A stretch of DNA of 64,000 bases from Romanomermis culicivorax (Eukaryota > Nematoda > Enoplea > Mermithida > Mermithidae). Below the pieces are notes generated by a model, which saw only the letters and a program-made list of their open reading frames with translations, searched no databases and was not told the DNA's origin. Each line of letters starts with the position of its first letter. Position 1 is the stretch's first letter. Made by a program: the position numbers and the translations under genes. The stretch covers positions 1 to 64,000 of the forward strand of contig CAWUHX010000302.1 of the NCBI GenBank assembly GCA_963922205.1. The letters are read 5' to 3'. Below are positions 23,126 to 33,120 of this stretch, in pieces.

Positions 23126-25141
23126 TCACACTAACACTACATTAACCGCTATTCTCGACAATAAAGGCGAAATTTTATCCAAATCTAAACTCTCGTCGGC
23201 TAACCAAATCGATTTTAAACATTCGTCGGCCATTTCGTCCCAATTTTTGTGAACAAAAATTTTTTCGCATTTCAAATTTAAAACGAAAATTGAATTTTTA
23301 AATTTCGTATCGTCACAAAAATTATGAAAAATTAAAGGCGCCCGACCTCGTAGATATTCCAACGATCGAATTTGATAAAAAATCGACTCGAACTTTCCCT
23401 TTTTTTCCGCATTAAATTTTTCTACTATATCGCCCAATTGAAACATCAAATCTACGGGTGATTGAAAATTTGTAACGTCGATAGTTAGATTTGATTGGTT
23501 CTTTTTTGATAATGACGTTGCGGAAAAAAGTTCAATCAACGAATCGGCAAACGACTCCAATTTTGATTGGTGGTCGTCATTATAGGATAAAAGTAAAACA
23601 ATCACCGATTGGTCCCTTTTTTCCGGATGTTCGAAAAATGATCGAACGGCCGATTTGATTTTGGTCCATGATTTAATATCCTGCAAAAAAATTTAAGATT
23701 TCTAAAAATAAAATCTAAAATTTTCAAAAAACTGGAAAACAATCAAAAATTTGAAATATGAAGATAAAAAAGTATTAAAAATTGAAATTATATGAATAAA
23801 CACATATTCAAGCATACAAACAACACATGATTCTGTAAATATACAAAACGAGAAAAACGGAAATTCTGAAAAATAACTAAAGATTCTGAAAATAGGATAA
23901 AAATTCAACAAAATACAAATCAAAACTTGAATAATCCTACAAACAAAATTTTAAAAATATAACAGAAATCCGGAAAAAATAAACAAAAAATAGAAAACGT
24001 AAAAAATGCAGAAAAAATCAAAAAAGAAGGCAAATAAAACTGAAAATTCACAAAAAAATTAAAATAGCATAAGAAATTTTGAAAAAATCAAAAAAGTACA
24101 AAAATCGTAGTGAATAAAAGTCAAAAATTCTAAAGAAATCAAATTCTGGGGAAAAAGATGGAAAAATAAAAATATACAAAAAAGCTTCAGAAAAGGTGAA
24201 ATTTCAGGGCTTAAAATAAAATCAAATTGAAATAGATATTATCTTAATTATAAAAAATTTCGAAAATTCTAGAGCTAGAATCAAAAAATTTCGACTTTCG
24301 AATCGAGAGTTCTAAAACAGAATCGAAAATTCGGAAAATAGAATCAACGATACACTTAGAAAAGGACGAAAATCCAAAAATGGCATGAAAGTATAAGAAT
24401 TTAAAAAACAAAAATGCACAAGAATTCTAAAAAATTTATAATATGCAAAAATTTTGAAAAATAAATAATTTCAAAATTTAACAAAATGTAAAATCAAGGA
24501 TTGAGAAAATTGAAAAAAATTCACATTCTCGTAGTTTCTATAATTTTTGATTTAAAATTCGAATCTTTTCAAATTCTAAATTCAAAAAATTCAATTTTTC
24601 ATGACAACAATACTTGATTGGGATAGATTTTCTTCATATCGTTCAATTTCGTTTCGAAAATTTGGAACGGATTTTGAACAATATCATCCCTATCGAAATG
24701 GAATTTCTTCGTTCCAAAAATCGTCAAACCAATTATAATTATGGTTAATATTATGGCCCATCTATTATGAAATAAGTAGTCTAAAATATCCGTAAATTTT
24801 TCCAAATTTCGGCATTGAACATTGATTGTGTGGGATTTTGAAATTTTCGTCGATTTTTTTAATTTTTCGTCTTCGTCCGAAGAATATTCGGTTTTTGAAA
24901 ATGATTTTTGAAAATTTCGATCCTGAGTATCATCGCTATTTTCCGATTCTTCATGATCATCATTATCATCATGATCATCAATTTCATGATCACAACAATG
25001 GTCATTAGTTATTGTCGTAAAATTTTCTTCATTATATTTTTCAATATTCGTCGATCTTAATCCGTAAAAATTGAGCTGCGGTGTCGTTGGTGTCGGAGAA
25101 TTTCTATTTTTTTCGTTGTGAATAGATCGACGGGAAGTCAT
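23126..25141 (-). CDS. TOR1AIP-like: torsin-activating cofactor, LAP1/LULL1 (TOR1AIP) type
   Basis: LAP1 and LULL1 are single-pass nuclear-envelope/ER membrane proteins whose lumenal AAA-like domain binds torsin ATPases and supplies an arginine finger. Two exons: 25141-24614 (176 codons) and 23680-23126 (184 codons plus stop), phase 0, GT-AG. The 360-residue product has an acidic/His-rich, serine-containing N-terminus, one transmembrane helix at about 129-144 (WAIILTIIIIGLTIFG), then a lumenal domain. Family features: KIYPNQDIKSW at the domain start, QSVIVLLLSYND as the first core strand, RGRAPLIFHNFCDD, and a C-terminus ending SPLLSRIAVNVVLV, in which R352 sits where the arginine finger is in LULL1. 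An acceptor-like CTCTTCCAG ends 7 nt upstream of the ATG. The 933-bp intron is A-rich repeat. Assignment rests on the fold-level pattern, and no torsin is in view. Confidence 0.82.
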
Positions 25142-25195
25142 TTTTTATCTGGAAGAGAAAAATTTTGTGAATAGTTGAGTATAAAACGGGAAAAT

Positions 25196-25462
25196 ACGTC
25201 CTTTCTGATAGCAGCTTAAATGGCCAGGCAGTTGTTTAGCCCAAATATACTTTTTCAGCTAGATGTCCACCCAGCATTTTAGCCAAAATATAACTTTTTA
25301 GCTAGAGCCTTTAGCCATAATCCATTTCCACCCGGCTGTTTACGAAAAATGCACCATCGTGGCTAGGCTAGATAGTCTTGTGGCTGTTTATCCGAAACAT
25401 AACTTTCTGGTCAGATGTCCGCCGTACCTTTCTAGCCAAAATACACCTTTTTGACTAGATGG
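25196..25462. repeat. GCTAGATGTCCACCC minisatellite, left part
   Basis: Roughly 50-bp units with TTTTTAGCTAGATGTCCACC, TTTAGCCAAAATACACTTTT and close variants. The array resumes at 26560 after the inserted hAT relic. Confidence 0.75.
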
Positions 25463-25463
25463 T

Positions 25464-26030
25464 AGGGATGAGCTGGGGATCCGGATCTGGATCCCCAGAG
25501 ATCCGCCTACATTTTTGGATCCAGATTAAATCTAAACGCTTAAGATGTAAACACTAAACCAATTTTTTTGATCCAGATCTGCTGAACCAAATTTTTTAGG
25601 ATCCGGATCTGGATCTGCTGTTAACAATGATTAGGATCCAGTCATAATTGGATCTTTATTCGTTTTAATTCATATGAAGTTTCGCAAAAATTTCAAGCCA
25701 ACAGTAGCTAAGTTATACTTGATGAACAGTAATTTTTCGACAGTATCACCCTTCAAACGATTTCTCCTGGGATCATAAATTTGACCAGCACCACTGAATG
25801 GTTGTTCAGAGGAGAAACTTGTTGCTGGTGCCAATTTAAATTTACTTTCTGCATGGAGCAATTGTCCAAAGACGTTTGAGATTTAAATTCATGCTTTGAT
25901 TTGGTTTTTGAATCACTAGGGTCACTTGAAATAAAGACACAAAAATTGATTGTTTAACATAACTAGTGGCAATTTGTTCTATAATTACTTTTATTTTTAT
26001 TTTCTTCTTTTTATTTAGCCGCAATCTGTT

Positions 26031-26061
<31 letters not shown>

Positions 26062-26556
26062 TGCCCTATGTTTCCTGTCCAATTGTTTTCTCTGACATCC
26101 AGGATTGCGACCTTTTCTGGATAATCGTATTCCGCATTCATTGCACTTCGTTTTTTCTTCATCATCTGGGAACACTGTGAAGTAATCCCACACCCTGCCA
26201 GTGAAAGAAGAACTTGAATCCATAATTTCTGAAAAATGTTTCCACTTCTATTCATTTCTTTTCTGACGAAACCAACATTAATCTAAACATGAATACAATT
26301 TAATGAATGAAAATAAGTACATAAGAACTAGTTCAATAAATGAACACAGTCATACAACTCAATTTTAGACAAATTAGACATAATACATATACTTCTTGAA
26401 AGATCCGGATCCACTTGAACGTTTCCCTCAAGACCAAGATCTAGATCCGCTGAACCAAATTTTTTTGAATATGGATCCAATCCCCATCCGCTGAACTAAA
26501 TTTTTTAAGATCCAGATCTAGATCTACTATCATCAAAAAAGTCGATCTGGACCGTC
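25464..26556 (-). pseudogene. internally deleted hAT transposon (BED finger and dimerisation tail)
   Basis: hAT elements encode a transposase with an N-terminal BED zinc finger and a C-terminal dimerisation segment. On the minus strand, 26223-26011 encodes a BED-like start (GRVWDYFTVFPDDEEKTKC, then NECGIRLSRKG), and 25861-25670 encodes the typical tail (SSEQPFSGAGQIYDPRRNRL). The central catalytic part is missing. Arms are full of GGATCCGGATCTGGATCC motifs; ends read TAGGGATGAG and, reverse-complemented, TAGGGACGGT. The element sits inside the GCTAGATG minisatellite. No clear target duplication was found. Confidence 0.8.
26031..26062. repeat. (TA)n microsatellite
   Basis: About 30 bp of TATATA with one interruption, inside the hAT relic. 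Confidence 0.9.
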
Positions 26557-26559
26557 CCT

Positions 26560-26890
26560 ACAATTTAGCCAAAATACACTTTTCTGGCTAATTGGCTGCA
26601 CTGCTGTTTAGCTAAAACATGATTTATTGACCAGATGTCGGCCCTGCTTTTTAGCCGAAATATAACTTTTTGGCTAGATAAGCGCACGGCTTTTTATCCA
26701 TTATCTAACAGTTTGGCTAGATGTCCACCCAGTGTTTTTTTTAGCGCAGCGCTAATGAAAAATGAACGTAAACATTTTTTTAGCGCCAGCGCTAACGGGA
26801 GTGACGCTAAAAAAACACTGTGTCCACCCCACCCAACTTTTTAGCCAACCAGGTGGCTGTTCAGCGGAAATACACCTTCTTGGATAGTAG
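26560..26890. repeat. GCTAGATGTCCACCC minisatellite, right part
   Basis: Continuation of the array at 25196, interrupted at 26730-26820 by a 91-bp MITE. Non-coding. Confidence 0.75.
26722..26828. mobile_element. 91-bp hAT-type MITE with 8-bp TSD TGTCCACC
   Basis: The element 26730-26820 starts CAGTGTTTTTTTTAGCGC and ends GCTAAAAAAACACTG. TGTCCACC flanks it at 26722-26729 and 26821-26828. The interior contains two AGCGC-rich inverted motifs. It is too short to code. Confidence 0.9.
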
Positions 26891-26894
26891 TCAT

Positions 26895-28391
26895 CAGGGT
26901 TGACGGATATTGGGTTTTTGCTTTGATCTTGATGGGTTGTTTTGAGTGGGAAAATTGGGTATTTTTGGGTTTTTAAGAAAAAAATCAATTTCTCCTACTT
27001 TGTTCTCGAGAATACAATACCTGATTTAGCAATAGATTTACAGTTCAGTGCTAATTGATTCGGTTCGTATGATTGTTCTGTTGAGTTGAGTTATTCTAAT
27101 CTAAAAGCTAAAGATTAAATTTAATTTATGTTTGAATTGCTTTTTGCCTGGAAGTTGATTCACTTTGATACTTCATATGAATATCAGGCAGATCTTACTG
27201 CTCATGAGTCATGAGCACCCCCGAGCAGTGCTAGTGAGCAATACAAAGCATTGCTCGTAACTGCAAAAGCTTTTGTTACACCTACTACTCGCAGTAAAGT
27301 TATCAGCAGCTCGTGAGTTGACTTGAGCAGCCCAAAAATTTTGAAGGAGACAACTGACCCACTAGAGAGAGACACAGCTGGCAACTTTCTGGGTCCAAAA
27401 ATGGGCTCCCAAGTGTGCTGGTTGAGTGGCAGTAAGCAGTATGAATGTTGAAGAAACATCAAACTTTTTTAGCCTGCAGAGTCACAATTTACAAACAACC
27501 ATACCTGTAAGACGTCCGACCAGTTGGGGGCAGGTAAACCCGAAATTTGGGGGGGGGGAGTCGAAAAAAGTCGAAAAATTTCCAAAAAAAGGCATTTTCC
27601 CACATTTTTTCAAGCTTGAGGGGGATAGGTGCAAGTTGGGGGTTCCCCCAACCCTAACCCCAATTACCGGTTACGCAAAAAATTCACTGAATATATGATC
27701 TCGGCAATTGAGGCTGAAGATGAAGTGAGAAATACGTGTTGTCACAAAATGCTGGAGAGCGGCCATAAATATGCTATATGTAATATTGGTTGACGGAAGG
27801 CAAAGCGTGGCCTTTGTTCCCAAAAAATGCTTGAGAGTACGTTTTTTAAGACTAACTAATAATGATAAGCGAAATTTATTTTGTCATGTTACAGTCAGGT
27901 ATTTTCCTTGGTGGTGTCCACTGCATCATAGGAGCGTAATTTTTCAACATTTCACTTTGTTCACACCAAGTTGCATAATCGATTGTCATCTGTATCGGTC
28001 GAAAAACTAATCTTCGTAAAGTTGAATACTAAAAATTTTGCCGACAGTGAAGAGGTGGATGATTCAATCTGTCACGATAAACAATACCGTGTATATGGTA
28101 TCAATGCCCTTGGTGGCCACCCATCGTTCGTAATGCAAAATATACCTACAGTAACTTTAGGCAACAGTACGAACCTGCGGTCAACAGCAGACGCACTAAT
28201 ACCTTTGCATATTTTTGTTTTAAAATCAGGTAAGAAGATCTGAGAATGTTTTGCTTTATGTCGAATAAAACTTAAGTGATGTTGCATTTGCTTTATTTTT
28301 ACTTGGGACTTCGGATCCCTCATTGTGAAATTTTAAAAAACCTTGATAAAACATCCGAAATTTTGAAAATTGGGTTTTTTTCCCAACCCTG
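26895..28391 (+). pseudogene. decayed hAT transposon, copy 1
   Basis: Ends CAGGGTTGACGG and CCCAACCCTG. The only legible protein part is the hAT dimerisation tail at about 27908-28060 (ERNFSTFHFVHTKLHNRL, then VEKLIFVKLNTKNF), with an in-frame TAG just before it. A related copy lies at 48648-49755. A CATACCTGTA MITE is inserted at 27500. The possible duplications GTAGTCAT/GTAATAAA match only in part. Confidence 0.78.
27500..27680 (-). mobile_element. CATACCTGTA MITE inserted in hAT copy 1
   Basis: Starts CATACCTGTAAGACGTCCG; the right end has decayed (GGTTCCCCCAACCCTAACC). The corresponding site in hAT copy 2 (about 49140) lacks the insert and reads straight from ACAAGCAAC into TCAATGAAT, giving a natural empty site. 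Confidence 0.78.
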
Positions 28392-28682
28392 GTAATAAAC
28401 CGTAGAAGTTAAAAATCTTGAACTAATACGATTTCATCCCCCCCAAAATGCTTGATTTGAAGGAGAAAAGACAGTAAAGGCTGGGAAATAACACCCTAAT
28501 TTCGAAAAATCGGGTTCAAATTTCAGTTTTTTATCGTACTGAAAAAATTTTTATCCACGAAATTTCACGAACATGATCGAAAATTTTCAGGTTTTTCAAA
28601 TGAATTAACGTAGGAAATAGGAATTATCGTTTGAAAAATTCACTAAAAAACAACAAAAATCGAAATTTCATTATTTTAGCCA
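28392..28682. other. no gene recognised
   Basis: AT-rich spacer without coding or structural signal. Confidence 0.5.
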
Positions 28683-29138
28683 TTGTTTTTCCCCTGAAGC
28701 CATTTCCCCAAATAGCGAAAGGGGTCAAAATTTTTTCCTTATTTTCCCGAAGTTGTTTTTTCGCTTTTTCAAGCCTTCTGGTGTTTTTAGAGCCGTTAAT
28801 TCATTAAAATTGAGGAAAATTTGAAATTTTCGAGTTTAAAATCCAATCTACAAGCCTTGTTGAACAAATTTCCCAGAAGAGCATAATGACTTTGAATTAT
28901 ATCAGAAATCGATGGTTAAGTCCTCTATGATGACAAGTGCGAGCCCAAAGAAGATAAAAAATAGAATTTTTGGGTATTGCCATTCTGCGACGCTGGAAAA
29001 TCAAATTTCCGAACTTTTATTTTAAGAATTAAATTTGATTTTTGTGTTCAAGAGTCGTAATTTATAGAATTTTATTTGAGAAATTTTAAAACCAGTAATC
29101 TATTTGTAAATTCTCATGAACTTGGTCAAAAATATATG
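28683..29138 (+). repeat. dispersed 'TTTTTCCCC' repeat copy (partial)
   Basis: Begins with a TTGTTTTTCCCC-like end and AAAGGGGTCAAAATTTTTT, then the core shared with 5390-6170, 42200-42800 and 46990-47640. It breaks at about 29138 into unrelated sequence containing GCGGGCCGC. Confidence 0.65.
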
Positions 29139-29280
29139 AGTAAAGCTGGGTATGTGCGCATGCGGCCTCATTGCGGGCCGCATTTAAATATACTTAACCG
29201 TACGCGTACGAGTGTGAGGGAGGGCTGGAAAATCAAGTACAATCGTGCGCCATGAGCAAAAAACGATAGTTTACAAGTAT

Positions 29281-29720
29281 GATATGCTAACGGCCGCACC
29301 TGATAGAAACTAGTCAAGATTATTATACCCATGACCGGCGCGAAGCGCCGGAAAATTTTGAGATTTTGACCCTTTTAAGTCCACCAAAACCATACCTGTA
29401 CTTGGGGGGGACCCCCCCCCCAACTAGGCCAACCCAGTACCCAAAAATTTTTGGGCCAAAATCATTCCCCCCCCCCCCCAGTTGGGAAAAAATTAAAAAA
29501 ATTTGCCAAAAAGTGTGTTTTTTGGCCTTTTTTGGGAAAAATTTCGACTTTATCCTATCCCCCCCCCTAACTGGTCGGAGGTCTTACAGGTATGACCAAA
29601 ACGCATCTTTTCGGTTTTGAATTCCCCAAAATTTTTTCCTCAATGAGAACCATACCCAAAATTTTTTTCCTCATTTCGAAATTTTTTTCCTCAAAACACC
29701 CCATTTGAGGAAAAAACGCT
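29281..29720 (+). repeat. repeat fragment with CCGGCGCGAAGCGCCGG palindrome
   Basis: CTAACGGCCGCACCTGATAG followed by the palindrome at 29335-29351 resembles 9428-9490. Its right part, rich in ATTTTTTTCCTCA, resembles 8660-8710. It is split by a MITE at 29391-29594. Confidence 0.65.
29383..29602 (+). mobile_element. CATACCTGTA MITE with perfect 8-bp TSD ACCAAAAC
   Basis: The element 29391-29594 (204 bp) runs from CATACCTGTACTTGG to GGTCTTACAGGTATG. ACCAAAAC lies at 29383-29390 and 29595-29602. It is inserted in another repeat. This is the second copy supporting an 8-bp duplication for the family. Confidence 0.93.
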
Positions 29721-30238
29721 GCCCCCTCCCCCGAACGTATGACATTGCGTTCTAAAATGTGCCAGGCACAGTAGCCATGCATTTTCCGTGCGTAATATTT
29801 TTTGAATTTTCTACCGTGCATCCGAAAATGTTTTTTCCAACTTGAGAAACAGTCCAAAAATTTCCCCCCGTTTCAGAAACAAGCTAAAAATATTCGCATG
29901 CGATCGCATCGCGCCAACGGGGGGCTCGAAAATGAAGTTCAATCCTGCGCCATGGGCAAAAAACAATACTTTACTGTATTGCGGCGGTGGTTCCTGATCC
30001 GCATGAATTACAGATGTGCGAAAAAGTAGAAATGGTTTCTACTTGCCCGCACGCACAAAATTATTGGGTCCCGCAAATTTTTCGCCTGGGACCCGCAGTG
30101 CGGCGCACGATTGTGCGTTCAATTTCCGGGCCGCAAATTGCGGGGCCCGCTCAAAAATCGGCGGCGCACGGGCATACGGGTAAGTATATATTCCGGAGGA
30201 TACTTCCATGAAGCTTTCGTATCATACATGGATGGCGT
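29721..30238. other. no gene; locally GC-rich segment
   Basis: 30030-30185 is unusually GC-rich for the window (GGGCCGCAAATTGCGGGGCCC and similar) and mirrors GCATGCGGCCTC...GCGGGCCGC near 29158-29185, so it is probably one half of an inverted-repeat element. No protein is recognised. Confidence 0.45.
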
Positions 30239-32048
30239 ATTCCTAAAACAGCGTTTCCTAAAAGAGCGTTTCCTAAAAGAGCGTATCCTAAAACAACGGA
30301 TTCCTAAAACAGCGTTTCCTAAAACAGCGGATTCCTAAAACAGCGTTTCCTAAAACAGCGGATTCCTAAAACAGCGGATTCCTAAAACAGCGGATTCCTA
30401 AAACAGCGTTTCCTAAAACAGCGGATTCCTAAAACAGCGGATTCCTAAAACAGCGTTTTCCTATTGTAGTAAAAAAATTGAATGTTATTGTTATGTGCTC
30501 TCATTTTGCGCCGAATTGTTGTAATAAAAAATTGAATGTTATTGTTTTCTCATTTTGCGCCGAATTGTGTAGTACAAAATTGAATGTTATCGTTATGTGC
30601 TCTCATTTTGCGCCGAAAGCCATGCACATAGCTTTTTTGGTGTTTGACACTTTTTCCATTTTGAATGAAAAATAGCGAATTTCGCAATGATTAAACCCCC
30701 ATGCATTTACAAACGGATAAGACACGTCGTTGGAGAACAATTGCAAAGATAGTGGATATACGGGTATGGCCCGATACCGCGAAAGGCCCGATACCGCGAA
30801 CAGGCCCGATACCGCGAAAGGCTCGATCCCGCGAAAGGGCAGGCCCGTTACCGCGAAAGGCTCGATAACGCGAAAATTTTACAGGCATATGCAAAACATT
30901 TTTCGTACAAAAAAAAAAGATTTAATTAAGATAAAAAATAAAACAATTAAAAATGATAAATTAAAGATTAAAGAATTAAAGAGCTTATTTATGCACTACT
31001 GCAATGAAACTCTTACAGGTGTGGGTGGTCTGGGAGTGCCTATCTCATACATACGGATTTTAAAAAGACGCATATTAAATGAGCTTTCAAAAGCTAAAAA
31101 TAGGCATACACATCCAAAAAATGTTTTTTTGCTCAAAAATCACGAAAAAGTTGGTAATTTTGAATTTAATATTCTATCGAATTTCTGTCGTTCGGATCAA
31201 AAATATGGATTTTGGTGATGTCAATCTTTATCTAAGCAAACAACTTAGGAACTCTATGCTCCAGTACGAAAGTAGAGACAATCCTGGACGAATTTATACT
31301 TTTCGGAAAAAAAATCGCACATTCTACGAAACGGCGACCGAAATGAATATTGGAACGCAACAGACCATTTATGGAATTACCCGGCCTTTAATGCCGAATT
31401 GATGAATCCGCACGAATTTCAGTACTTAATGAACGAAATTCACCAATATTTGCGTTACATCAGGCATCTGGTTGGAAAAAAATCACGCGTAGTTGTTATA
31501 GAAGATTAAATTTAGGCGGTATGAAAAAAAATGTTTGACTTTTGTAGAAGAAAAATAAAAACGTTCCTTTGTTTTTGAGTCCTAATGAATTATCATAAAA
31601 GATACGCTACCATAGAATAATATAAAGTTTTCGCGGGAACGAGCTCCTCTACGTATAAGCATACTACAACGGTATAACATACTGAGCCTTTCGCGGCAAC
31701 GAACCCCCCTACGTATAAACATACGACAACAGTATAACATATACAATTTTCGCGGGAACGAGCCTTTCGCGGGAACGGGCCTTTCGCGGGAACGGGCCTT
31801 TCGCGGGAACGACTCCCAATCGGATATACGCCAATGACTACATATTTACTACGTTAATGGTTAGTCAATGTTCGTTTATTATGTAACAAAAACAGACACT
31901 CTTCATTTATAAAAGCACGATCTGAGCAAAATAAACTTTTTCAACAGCCATCTAGTGTAAAGAAACTGAATGACAAATTGTGCCCATATATCATATACTA
32001 GGAACCGCTGTTTTAGGAAAACGCTGTTTTAGGGAACCGCTGTTTTAG
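30239..32048. mobile_element. element with inverted tandem-repeat arms, type A
   Basis: The left arm (30239-30463) is a tandem array of TTCCTAAAACAGCG(GA) units. The right end (32001-32048) carries the same unit inverted (CGCTGTTTTAGGAAA). Inside them, CCCGATACCGCGAAAGG units (30768-30875) are mirrored by CCTTTCGCGGGAACGGG units (31628-31812). Three copies of a roughly 57-bp unit with TCTCATTTTGCGCCGAA lie at 30476-30620. The double nesting suggests one foldback-like element inside another, or one element with composite arms. Confidence 0.72.
31205..31509 (+). pseudogene. unidentified element-borne coding remnant
   Basis: I do not recognise this protein. One frame (31205-31402) opens with MDFGDVNLYLSKQLRN. 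A second frame, legible from about 31325 to the TAA at 31507-31509, includes NEYWNATDHLWNYPAF and EFQYLMNEIHQYLRYIRHL. The amino-acid texture of both is protein-like, and a frameshift near 31310-31340 would link them. It lies between the inverted arms and may be what remains of the element's own gene. Confidence 0.4.
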
Positions 32049-32096
32049 ACCTAAACCACATGGATTGGGTATATATTAATTTTATTTTTGAAGAAA

Positions 32097-33092
32097 CGGC
32101 GCGGCGTACTTTCTACACGTTTGTGCACAAAGTACGGTGAGGACCAGGGTCCCTGAGACCAACCGTACTTTCTACATGTTCTAAAAATAGAATTCAATAA
32201 AAATTATCCAAAACTTTAGGCCGCGGTTTTATGGCTAATATTTATCGAATTTTCATGATAATTTTTTCATCGGATACAGCTCAACAAGAGCTTTCGAAAA
32301 ACATGTAACATGCCATTGGCACATATAGTTGGTCACAAATATGCAAATTATATTCAAAGCATAAATGATGAGAGAAATCCCTGTTAGAAGCACGTGGTTC
32401 ATTAGTTGATATTGAAGTAAAAATCGTTTTTGATTTCAAAGTAATGCATAAGAGACAGGGTGTCCCATCTAGCCTATGCATTAAAAATATTGCTATTAAC
32501 CAAAACAGGAAACTAAAAAATGCAGTTCAAATGCAAAAAATTATGTCATTCTCAAAACGTGTGTACTCATCTGCATTAGTGTGTTATCATTTTTAAGTTC
32601 TTATTAAAAAACTTGGAATAAAAAATCTTGAGGATAATAAGTTGGCCAACATTGTATATACATCTAATTAGCATAATTTGGGAGAAATTACTGGATTATA
32701 TATGATGTGTTATATACTAATTGAAAGCTGTTGCCAAACTGTATCTAGTGAAAAGATAATTGCCGAAATCTGATAAATATTAGCTACAAAACTGCAGCCT
32801 CAACTTTTTGATCATTTTTATTCAAATTTAAGTTTGGAATCTAATTTTCATATTGGTGACCAATTATGTGACAATGGCATGTTTATGTTTTTCGAAAGCT
32901 CTTGTTGAGCTGTATCTGATGAAAAAATAATAATGAAAATTCGATAAATATTAGCCATAAAACCGTAGCCTAAAGTTTTGGATAATTTTTATTGAATTCT
33001 ATTTTTAGAACATGTAGAAAGTACGGTTGGTCTCGGCGACCCTGGTCCTCACCGTACTTTGTGCACAAACGTGTAGAAAGTACGCCGCGCCG
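32097..33092. mobile_element. foldback element with ~210-bp terminal inverted repeats
   Basis: 32097-32309 is mirrored at 32882-33092: outer ends CGGCGCGGCGTACTTTCTAC and its inverse, inner ends at AGCTCTTGTTGAGCTGTATC-like sequence. The arms look more than 90% alike by eye. The unique centre is about 570 bp, AT-rich and without coding capacity. No target duplication is obvious. Confidence 0.85.
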
Positions 33093-33120
33093 TACTTTGC
33101 ATTACCTGTAGAAAATATGG

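Noticed and set aside
30239..30463. Regular short repeats resembling a CRISPR array
   Set aside because: Units are contiguous with no unique spacers, and the region is eukaryotic with the same unit inverted at 32001-32048.
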